Of a stretch of 19,432 nucleotides of DNA, positions 8,087-14,254 are shown one piece after another; position 1 is the stretch's first letter; each line of letters starts with the position of its first letter. Made by a program: the position numbers and the translations under genes. The notes beneath the pieces are model-generated. The model saw only the letters and a program-made list of their open reading frames with translations, had not been told where the DNA came from and searched no databases. The stretch comes from Lachnospiraceae bacterium (GTDB taxonomy: Bacteria > Bacillota_A > Clostridia > Lachnospirales > Lachnospiraceae). Location of the stretch: the NCBI GenBank assembly GCA_017613595.1, contig JAGADM010000008.1, positions 1 through 19,432 of the forward strand, given 5' to 3'.

Positions 8087-9856
8087 TCACGCCCCCTTTC
8101 CCGTCTGAGACTCGTAGATTTCACGGTACTCGGTGTTATTTGCAAGCAGCTCGTCATGGGTTCCCATACCGGTGATCACACCGTCGTCCATAACGATGAT
8201 CGTGTCAGCATCCTGAACGGAACTGATACGCTGCGCAATGATCAGCTTGGTCGCTTTGCGGAGATTCTCGGTGTACGGATCCGCCTCGCCCATAATCGGC
8301 ACGGATTTCTCGGAAAATGCTTTCCGGATCTGTGCTTCGGTCGCCGTATCAACGGCGCTCGTCGAATCGTCAAGGATCAGGATCTTCGGCTTCTTAAGAA
8401 GCGCTCTCGCGATACAGAGACGCTGCTTCTGGCCGCCGGACACGTTCGTTCCGCCCTGCTCGATCATCGTGTCGTAGCCGTCGCGGAAGGCCGAGACAAA
8501 TTTGTCTGCCTGCGCGTACTCCGCCATACGCCTGATCTCTTCGGGAGAAGCATTCTCATCGCCCCACTGAAGGTTCTCGGTTACGGTTCCGGAGAACAGC
8601 GTGTTCTTCTGAAGAACCATGGATACACCTTCACGGAGGTTATAAAGCGAATAGTCACGGACATCCACGCCGTCCACAAGCACTTCGCCTTCATCACAGT
8701 CATACAGTCTCGGGATCATCGAAACAAGCGTCGTCTTACCGCAGCCCGTTGAGCCGATGATGCCGACCGTGGAACCAGCCGGAATATGCAGGTTGATATT
8801 GTTCAGAACCTTCTCTTCGCTGTTCTTATAGTATCGGAAGGAAACGTTCTTAAAGGTAATCTCGCCGTTCTGTACGGTCAGATCCTTCTGCTTTGCGTTC
8901 TCATCGGTCAGGTCGAGAGGCTCATCCATAACTTCACGGATACGCTTTGCGGAAGCCAGCGCTCTCGAAGAGAACATCAGCAGGAAGGTGATCATGACAA
9001 GCGAGGAAAGAATCTGCGTTACGTATGTTAAGAACGCGGACAGATCACCGATCTCCATTCTGTAATCGAGAACCATCGGCCCGCCGATCAGGATAACGGC
9101 GATAACGGTTCCGTTCATGAAAAGCGTCATGACCGGAGACATAAAGATCATAACCTTGGAAGCGGAAATACCCGCTTTTTTCAGGTTTGCGTTGGATTCG
9201 CGGAACTTTTCAATCTCGTAATCCTCACGGACGAAGCTCTTAACCACGCGTACGTTTGTAACATTTTCCTGAACCGTCGAGTTCAGGGCGTCAACCTTCT
9301 TCTGCACGCGGCCGAATCTCGGGAAACCGGTAAAGATAATGCCTCCGACCGCTACGAGCATGGTCGGGATGGATACGGCAAATACAACCGACAACGGGGG
9401 ATTCAGAAGAATCGCCATGACTAACGCCGCGATCATCATACCCGGCGCGCGGAGCGCCATACGAAGAACCATCGCGATGAAGTTCTGTACCTGCGTTACG
9501 TCATTGGTAAGACGCGTAACGAGGGAACCGGTTGAAAACTTATCAATATTCGCGAAAGAATACTGCTGGATTCTGCGGTAGCAATCCTCTCTTAAGTCCG
9601 CGGCAAAGCTGACGGAAGCCTTCGAGGCGAAATATGCGCCGCCGATACCGCCGGCCATCATGACAAGTGCCGTCAGGATCATCAATCCCATGATTCCGAG
9701 GCTGGTCGCCGTTGTCAGCGTTCCGCGGTTCGCATTGTTGATGACAATTGCCAGAAGTCTCGGCATGATTACTTCACCGACTACTTCCACAATCATACAA
9801 AGCGGTCCGAGAATGAAGAACGCCAGATACGGCTTAATGTACTTCGACCATTTCAT
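8087..9856 (-). CDS. Heterodimeric ABC exporter subunit, degenerate-site half (LmrC/BmrC-like)
   Basis: This 589-residue half-transporter has a six-helix membrane domain (about residues 8-300) followed by an ATPase domain. Walker A is GSTGCGKT with Lys374 and the signature is the canonical VSGGQ at about 472. However, the Walker B motif ends in Asp496-Asp497 (LILDDST), so the catalytic Glu is replaced by Asp. The H-loop His is Gln542 (IAQRISSV). This asymmetry is the hallmark of heterodimeric type IV exporters such as TM287/288, LmrCD and BmrCD, where one ATP site is non-hydrolytic. A short extra stretch of about a dozen residues around position 520 precedes the H-loop. It begins 48 bp after the MarR gene and is co-transcribed with the catalytic partner. 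Confidence 0.94.
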   Translation of the reverse strand: MKWSKYIKPYLAFFILGPLCMIVEVVGEVIMPRLLAIVINNANRGTLTTATSLGIMGLMILTALVMMAGGIGGAYFASKASVSFAADLREDCYRRIQQYSFANIDKFSTGSLVTRLTNDVTQVQNFIAMVLRMALRAPGMMIAALVMAILLNPPLSVVFAVSIPTMLVAVGGIIFTGFPRFGRVQKKVDALNSTVQENVTNVRVVKSFVREDYEIEKFRESNANLKKAGISASKVMIFMSPVMTLFMNGTVIAVILIGGPMVLDYRMEIGDLSAFLTYVTQILSSLVMITFLLMFSSRALASAKRIREVMDEPLDLTDENAKQKDLTVQNGEITFKNVSFRYYKNSEEKVLNNINLHIPAGSTVGIIGSTGCGKTTLVSMIPRLYDCDEGEVLVDGVDVRDYSLYNLREGVSMVLQKNTLFSGTVTENLQWGDENASPEEIRRMAEYAQADKFVSAFRDGYDTMIEQGGTNVSGGQKQRLCIARALLKKPKILILDDSTSAVDTATEAQIRKAFSEKSVPIMGEADPYTENLRKATKLIIAQRISSVQDADTIIVMDDGVITGMGTHDELLANNTEYREIYESQTGKGA

Positions 9857-9904
9857 ATAATATGTGTTCCTTTCTTTCCGGGACTTCCCCGGTAAACTGC
9901 TGTT

Positions 9905-10348
9905 TTATTCCGACGCCGTAAGCGCCTTCAGGTTGCCCTGCATCCGAAGAAGCACTTCCATAAAGGATTCGAGCTCCTCGTCGGATATTCCCGCGCACAT
10001 CGCATCGTCCAGATCGCCGAAAATCTTCTTCGTACGCTCTACGATCGCGCGCCCGGTTTCGGAAACCGTGATTTCCTTTTCGCGGCCGTTTTTCATGGTC
10101 CGTTCAATGAAACCGGCTTTTTCAAGCTTCTGGATTGTCCCCGTAACCGCAGCCGGACTGATTCCGAACGCCTTCGCCATTTCCGCCTGTGACGGTATGT
10201 TCTCGCAATGATAGAGATACATCAGCATCATATGCTGGCTCCGGTGGATGCCGAGAGTCGCCAGCTGGCTTTCCACGGCCGCGCGGTGCGCCCGGTCGGT
10301 TGCACAGAATGTCTGAACGATATCCGTTGACGAATGTCTTTCTGCCAT
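9905..10348 (-). CDS. MarR-family transcriptional repressor
   Basis: This 147-residue winged-helix regulator, typical in length for MarR, probably represses its own operon with the two exporter genes that follow. The recognition region reads PSQAEMAKAFGISPAAVTGT, then IQKLEKAGFIERT. The wing is formed by NGREKEITVSETGRA. N- and C-terminal helices would make the dimer interface. The start has AAAGGAG five bases upstream. A 31-bp perfect palindrome overlapping its promoter is the obvious operator. The inducer is presumably an exporter substrate; its identity is not visible. Confidence 0.95.
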   Translation of the reverse strand: MAERHSSTDIVQTFCATDRAHRAAVESQLATLGIHRSQHMMLMYLYHCENIPSQAEMAKAFGISPAAVTGTIQKLEKAGFIERTMKNGREKEITVSETGRAIVERTKKIFGDLDDAMCAGISDEELESFMEVLLRMQGNLKALTASE

Positions 10349-10401
10349 AGCCGCTCCTTTCCGAGGTTTTCTTTCCTGCCGTTACCGGAATCACGGCAAA
10401 A

Positions 10402-10432
10402 AATTAACGCGTTAACAGTTAACGCGTTAATT
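10402..10432. promoter_or_regulatory. 31-bp perfect palindrome, presumed MarR operator
   Basis: AATTAACGCGTTAAC and GTTAACGCGTTAATT flank a single central base. Equivalently, two copies of the self-complementary 12-mer TTAACGCGTTAA are separated by 3 bp (10404-10415 and 10419-10430). It overlaps the -10 element and the start region of the marR promoter, so repressor binding would block RNA polymerase. The 15-bp centre-to-centre distance of the two 12-mers could hold two MarR dimers side by side. Confidence 0.88.
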
Positions 10433-10457
10433 CTATCACATATCTGCCGATTGTCAA
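10430..10457 (-). promoter_or_regulatory. Sigma-A-type promoter of the marR-exporter operon
   Basis: The minus strand carries a consensus -35 TTGACA (10452-10457), a 16-bp spacer and -10 TAGAAT (10430-10435), about 80 bp before the marR start. The palindromic operator begins inside the -10. Only about 30 bp separate the -35 from the stop of the upstream gene at 10488, and no terminator is visible there. Confidence 0.85.
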
Positions 10458-10487
10458 TAACTTATTTTGCTTTTTCGATGGAAAATC

Positions 10488-11999
10488 TTATTCTCCGCTT
10501 TCATTCTGCTCCGCTCGAAACGCTTCCATGGCCGCGGTAAATGCCGTGCCGTTAATCTCGCGGTTATAAGCCTTACGGATCAGCTCCGAGTATTTCATAA
10601 CCGTCCGGCTGTCCGTTACTCCGTCGTTGATGCTGATGACGAAATCGCTTGCCTGTCGGAGCCTTCCCGTAATCTGAGCGGAAAGCGCATCCACACCGGT
10701 TGTATCATAATTCACCGTCCAAGCAGGAAGCGCGGCCCCGTCGAGGTAAATATACATAGAAACAAGCTGCCCTAATTCCATCGCATACTGCGCCGCAAGT
10801 TCCTTCTGCGCGGAACCGTTATTCACCGCAAGCGCCTTATCCGCTCCGCATAAGAACTGACCTGCACCGGAATCAGCACTGTCAATCACCGGAAAATCAA
10901 CCACAGCGATGTCGTCGCAAATCGCCAACTCCGGGCAGTTCCAGCTTCCGCCCAAATAGAAAGCGTAGCGGCCGTCCATGAAATCTGCCTTCACCTCTCC
11001 GTTGCCGCGACCGGACGCATCATCCGCAGGAGAGAAATATCCCTTTTGAACAAACTCCTCATAAAGGTCGATTGCTTCCGCAACATCCCGGTTCTGCCAG
11101 GATGCGCCGTTCCGATAGATGGCCTGAAGCGCTGAAGCTCCGGCACTCTTAATGATCAGCGTTTCGAGATACTCGCTCATGCACCATTCCTCATCAGCAC
11201 AACCAAACGGAGCAATACCGTTTTGGCGTAACGTTTCACAGCACGTGATAAGCTCGTCATAAGTGGAAGGAACCTCATTTATGCCGACCGAACGAAGCAC
11301 TTTCCTGTTTACGAAAAGAGCTCTCACGGTAACCATATACGGAACGCCGTACAACTTTCCGTTATAACTGACATTTTCACACATTGTTTTCGGTAATGCA
11401 TCCGTATATTTCGCATATGCACCGTCCAGGCAATACACCTGCCCCTGTGCAGCCATATCGTCAAGAACATACCCGTTTCCCACACAGAAGATATCAGGCG
11501 CCGTTCCTTCCTGAAGTGCCTTACTTACTGCCAATTCCAGTTCCGGGTCCCAATAAGTTTTTAAACAAAGATCAACATTCGGATACTTTACCCGCATTTC
11601 GTCGATTGCTCTCTCAAACGCAACCTTGTCGAACGAACCTTCCTTGGCGGTACACCACATCGTAAGCGATGTTTTCGCGGCATTTCCGGTCGGGGTATCG
11701 GTCACATGGCCGGTCGGGTTATCGCCGGTACGGGTACCCTTCAGGTTGTTTTTATACTTCACTCCGAAATACACCGCGGCAGCGATTCCTCCGATCAGCA
11801 CAACCCATAATAATGCGGCTGCCGCGCGCATTCCCCACACAAACAGCTTTGAGGACGTCTTTCGCCTCGCTTTTTTATCCCGTGCGCCCCCACCCGGCGC
11901 ACCCTTCGAAAACTGAAACATGCTTTTCTCCTTTTTCTGTTGTTCGTATTGTTCCTTAGCTTTCATCACTCTTCGGAACACTTCGTCATGATCTCTCAT
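10488..11999 (-). CDS. Membrane-anchored extracellular solute-binding protein, possible anti-sigma/co-sensor of adjacent ECF sigma factor
   Basis: This 503-residue protein lacks a cleavable signal or lipobox. It has a charged cytoplasmic tail (about residues 1-51, MRDHDEVFRRVMKAKEQYEQ then a basic patch), one membrane helix (about 57-80) and a Thr/Gly-rich linker. From about residue 110 onward it has a family 1 (maltose-binding type) solute-binding domain, with APDIFCVGNG, YNGKLYGVPY, PSTYDELI and FMDGRYAFYLGGSW. The outer domain has about 12 cysteines, many for this family. It starts 43 bp after an ECF sigma gene with GGAGG upstream, so the two are almost certainly co-transcribed. Topology and position are those of an anti-sigma factor, but no zinc-type HxxxCxxC anti-sigma motif is present. 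The sigma-regulating role is inference; a tethered transporter-type binding protein is the alternative. Confidence 0.85.
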   Translation of the reverse strand: MRDHDEVFRRVMKAKEQYEQQKKEKSMFQFSKGAPGGGARDKKARRKTSSKLFVWGMRAAAALLWVVLIGGIAAAVYFGVKYKNNLKGTRTGDNPTGHVTDTPTGNAAKTSLTMWCTAKEGSFDKVAFERAIDEMRVKYPNVDLCLKTYWDPELELAVSKALQEGTAPDIFCVGNGYVLDDMAAQGQVYCLDGAYAKYTDALPKTMCENVSYNGKLYGVPYMVTVRALFVNRKVLRSVGINEVPSTYDELITCCETLRQNGIAPFGCADEEWCMSEYLETLIIKSAGASALQAIYRNGASWQNRDVAEAIDLYEEFVQKGYFSPADDASGRGNGEVKADFMDGRYAFYLGGSWNCPELAICDDIAVVDFPVIDSADSGAGQFLCGADKALAVNNGSAQKELAAQYAMELGQLVSMYIYLDGAALPAWTVNYDTTGVDALSAQITGRLRQASDFVISINDGVTDSRTVMKYSELIRKAYNREINGTAFTAAMEAFRAEQNESGE

Positions 12000-12042
12000 A
12001 TTCTTCCTCCGACTTTATAAGGTATAGGTCTTTCCTCCCCTC

Positions 12043-12579
12043 TTACCTATCTTCTAACTTCATACGAAGCGACTTTTTGGCGCGCTCAAAAAGATGATAG
12101 ATTCCGGCCGAAGATTTTCCCATGACTCCTGCTATCTCACTGAGTTCCATTCCTTCGTAAAACTTAAGTGTCAGAACCTTCCGGTAGTCCGGACGCAAAT
12201 CATTCATTGCGCTCGCTAACCGTTCCCGTTCTTCCCTCTCGACAAGAATCGCTTCGGCGTTCCCCTCACCGTATCCGTAACTAACGAGTTCCTCCGACAA
12301 AGGCTCCGTTTCCGGCGGTTTGCACCGGATCCGGTCAATTGCCAGATTACGTCCGATTGTATAAAGCCATGTCTTAAAAGACGACCGTCCCGCGAATCGC
12401 GGCTTCTTGGTCGCCAGAACTATCATGGCCTCTTCGGCACAGTCTTCGGCATCCGTAAGATTATTCAGATAGGCGTTCAGATAAAGCGCCAGTCCGTCAT
12501 AATACAAGTCGATAATCCTGCGGAGTCCCTCATCGTCACCGTCCAGGAAACGGCGGTAGCTACTTGCACCGTTATCCAT
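12043..12579 (-). CDS. ECF-type RNA polymerase sigma factor
   Basis: This 178-residue sigma-70 family protein directs RNA polymerase to a specific set of promoters. Region 2 spans about residues 22-90; it includes DAEDCAEEAMIVL and the promoter-melting/-10 reading helix FKTWLYTIGRNLAIDRIR. A 30-residue variable linker follows. Region 4 covers about 118-175, with LRPDYRKVLTLKFYEGM and a helix-turn-helix LSEIAGVMGKSSAGIYHLFE. Regions 1 and 3 are absent, as expected for ECF factors. AAGGAGG lies about eight bases before the start. It is co-transcribed with the membrane-anchored solute-binding protein. ECF factors usually control their own operon, and the leader upstream contains direct repeats that could be involved. 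Confidence 0.95.
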   Translation of the reverse strand: MDNGASSYRRFLDGDDEGLRRIIDLYYDGLALYLNAYLNNLTDAEDCAEEAMIVLATKKPRFAGRSSFKTWLYTIGRNLAIDRIRCKPPETEPLSEELVSYGYGEGNAEAILVEREERERLASAMNDLRPDYRKVLTLKFYEGMELSEIAGVMGKSSAGIYHLFERAKKSLRMKLEDR

Positions 12580-12614
12580 TGAGGTTCCCTCCTTTGCTCT
12601 TCTGTCCTTTAGAC

Positions 12615-12646
12615 GGAAAATGTGCCGTTTTTTCGCCGCATTTTCC
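12615..12646 (-). other. Leader hairpin upstream of the sigma factor gene
   Basis: GGAAAATG (12615-12622) and CATTTTCC (12639-12646) form an 8-bp stem with a 16-nt loop, ending about 35 nt before the sigma start codon. It could shape the 5' leader. The function is unknown. Confidence 0.4.
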
Positions 12647-12675
12647 CGAAATATCTAAAAAAAGTTGAAAGTCAA

Positions 12676-12728
12676 ACTAACTTCCGGTCTCAACTTCGTC
12701 CTTTGTTTTTGCCTGACTAACTTCCGGT
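12676..12728. repeat. Two 13-bp direct repeats 40 bp apart upstream of the sigma factor
   Basis: ACTAACTTCCGGT occurs at 12676-12688 and again at 12716-12728, exactly 40 bp apart. Each is followed by a looser CGTCCT match. On the minus strand the core is ACCGGAAGTTAGT. They lie between the candidate promoter and the sigma start, suggesting a binding site in the leader or an ECF promoter element. Confidence 0.7.
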
Positions 12729-12753
12729 TTGTCCCCGTCCTACATTTCTCTTC

Positions 12754-12762
12754 ATTATATCA
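12754..12762 (-). promoter_or_regulatory. Extended -10 promoter element for the sigma operon
   Basis: The minus strand reads TGATATAAT, a perfect TATAAT (12754-12759) preceded by the TGN extension. No -35 match is found 17 bp upstream, because that position lies in the upstream gene's terminator hairpin. The leader to the sigma start would be roughly 165 nt. Confidence 0.55.
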
Positions 12763-12790
12763 AAAAAGCGGAATCCGGGAAGGATTCCGC
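12762..12790 (-). terminator. Intrinsic terminator of the metallo-beta-lactamase-fold gene
   Basis: On the minus strand a perfect 9-bp stem, GCGGAATCC/GGATTCCGC, with a 5-nt loop is followed by six T (12762-12767). It lies 24 bp beyond the hydrolase stop and directly abuts the -10 element of the sigma operon. Confidence 0.92.
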
Positions 12791-12813
12791 AGAAATACTT
12801 TTGCATTTTCCTT

Positions 12814-13638
12814 TTACAGTTCCACACAGTCGCCCGCATGCACATACATAAGCTTGTCCCGAAGGATCGGTTTCATCTGTTCGTATGCAGCAATCCCGGT
12901 GCAGTGTCCCGTGTAAAATGTCACGCCTGTCGCGGCGAGCTCTTTCGCAACTTCCCGGATCCGCGAAACCGCGGCGTCATCATAACCGTCTGCGTTCATC
13001 ATATGAAACCCGCTCACCACGGCGTCCGGATAGGAGCCGTACAATTCCCGGTAACGCTCAAGAATATTAACGATTCCTTTGTGCGCGCAGCCGGAAACCA
13101 GAACCGACCTTGCGCCCTCCCTGAGAACTGCGTACTGCTCGTGTTCAAACGAGTCCCTAAAGAACTTCCCGTCTTTCTTTTCATAAAGTGTCCGGTTGCC
13201 CTCCGGCTCAAATCTTGTCCCGTTTACTCCTGAGAACAGCGAAAGCGTTTCGTCAACTTCCGTAATGCCTTCCCGCGGCGTCAGGATAAGCCCCGGAAGA
13301 TTCCGTATCTCCGAATCGATTCCGATGTATTTTTCATACTCGCGAAGGTTATAATACAACCGATCCGCATTATCGCGCATGTAAACCGGCCCGCGGTAGC
13401 CTCGCCTTACAAGCCCCATAAGGCCGCCGGTATGGTCGTAATGCCCGTGGCTCAGGACTACGGCGTCGACATCCGTCACATTTTCCCCGAGCGTATCGGC
13501 ATTGTCCCATGTTTTATCGGAAGCTCCGGTATCGAGAAGATAGCGGTGTTTCCGCGTTTCCACGAGAAACGAAAGTCCGTGCTCCGCCTTTACCGGGCAG
13601 GTCCCATTCGTATCCTCAATCAGATTTCTTATGATCAC
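12814..13638 (-). CDS. Metallo-beta-lactamase-fold hydrolase (COG1237-like)
   Basis: This cytoplasmic protein of 274 residues has the metal-binding motif SHGHYDHTGG (His64, His66, Asp68, His69). Later ligand-type motifs are SGCAHKGIVN, SGFHMMN and FYTGHCTG. These resemble the family annotated as 7,8-dihydropterin-6-methyl-4-(beta-D-ribofuranosyl)-aminobenzene-5'-phosphate synthase-like hydrolases, whose bacterial substrates are mostly unknown. The frame stays open upstream to about 13974. That part is Arg-rich and unlike the family, so I chose the GTG at 13638 (VIIRNLIEDTNGTC), where the conserved domain begins and GAGG lies about ten bases before. It runs divergently from the small membrane-protein gene and ends in its own terminator, so it is probably monocistronic. 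No strong promoter was recognised for it. Confidence 0.85.
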   Translation of the reverse strand: MIIRNLIEDTNGTCPVKAEHGLSFLVETRKHRYLLDTGASDKTWDNADTLGENVTDVDAVVLSHGHYDHTGGLMGLVRRGYRGPVYMRDNADRLYYNLREYEKYIGIDSEIRNLPGLILTPREGITEVDETLSLFSGVNGTRFEPEGNRTLYEKKDGKFFRDSFEHEQYAVLREGARSVLVSGCAHKGIVNILERYRELYGSYPDAVVSGFHMMNADGYDDAAVSRIREVAKELAATGVTFYTGHCTGIAAYEQMKPILRDKLMYVHAGDCVEL

Positions 13639-13751
13639 GGTTCTGCTTCCTCTCTTTCTCCGTCCGGCTCCGCTTCGGATTGCCGCGGTTAACGCATCTG
13701 AACGCGTTTTACGATGTCCTTCGTGTACCCGCCGCAGCCCCTGCCGTTCCC

Positions 13752-13780
13752 TTGTCATCCGCATATCCGCATGATATACT
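13752..13780 (+). promoter_or_regulatory. Sigma-A-type promoter for the plus-strand membrane protein
   Basis: TTGTCA (13752-13757), a 17-bp spacer and TATACT (13775-13780) lie 36 bp upstream of the start codon at 13817. Each element is one mismatch from consensus. Confidence 0.8.
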
Positions 13781-13816
13781 GAAAGCGGAAACAAAGACTG
13801 TCGGAAAGGAGCCGCC

Positions 13817-14254
13817 ATGAGTACCGTTATTCTTATTCTTCTCGTTTTCATCACGGGCTGTCTCATCTTCGGACGCATCGACATCGTTCTGATCGGCGGT
13901 GCAGGTCTTCTGATGGTTCTTTCCGCGATTCTTGTCCTTTTCTTCCTTGTATGCCTGCTCCGGCTCATCTTCATGCGGCGCCGGGAGGCGTATTTTACAC
14001 GTATCGATTACCCTCGCGAGAGCAGTTTTTATGAAGTTGCTTTCTACAACGTCGGCGGGAAGGAATATCCGTGTATCTTTCCGGAGGAAGGGATCTTCCG
14101 TTCCTATTTCTATAACCCGAACCGGTGCTGTCACGTCTTTTTAAATGAGCGAAACGGGCGTCTTTTCGATCCCATCTCGCTCATTACGATCATCTTCGGT
14201 TTCTTTGCCGGGCTTGCGTTCGGCACTGTGGTCTATCTTCTCTTCTTTATTTGA
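13817..14254 (+). CDS. Small integral membrane protein of unknown function
   Basis: This 145-residue protein is the only plus-strand gene. Two hydrophobic segments (about residues 3-19 and 24-52) lie at the N-terminus. A soluble middle of about 65 residues follows, with GKEYPCIFPEEG and ERNGRLFDP, then a third helix at about 120-144. The layout loosely recalls DUF3592-type proteins, but I do not recognise the family. It has AAAGGAG five bases before the ATG and a good promoter, so it should be expressed. Its last 8 bp overlap the end of malQ on the other strand. No function is assigned. Confidence 0.8.
   Translation: MSTVILILLVFITGCLIFGRIDIVLIGGAGLLMVLSAILVLFFLVCLLRLIFMRRREAYFTRIDYPRESSFYEVAFYNVGGKEYPCIFPEEGIFRSYFYNPNRCCHVFLNERNGRLFDPISLITIIFGFFAGLAFGTVVYLLFFI

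Noticed and set aside
10404..10430. Repeated 12-mers considered as a short CRISPR-like or tandem repeat
   Set aside because: There are only two copies with a 3-bp gap, and the position over a promoter and next to a MarR gene fits an operator.
12654..12694. AAGTTGA/TCAACTT pairing followed by a T-run in the sigma leader, considered as an attenuator
   Set aside because: The stem is only 7 bp and AT-rich with a 21-nt loop, too weak to call a terminator without expression data.
13639..13974. Upstream in-frame extension of the metallo-beta-lactamase-fold gene
   Set aside because: It is Arg/Lys-rich, runs across the divergent gene's promoter and into its coding sequence, and the family domain begins at the GTG at 13638.
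13709..14134. A 141-codon minus-strand frame opposite the small membrane protein
   Set aside because: Highly charged and low complexity, with no ribosome site; the plus-strand frame has membrane helices, a promoter and a ribosome site.
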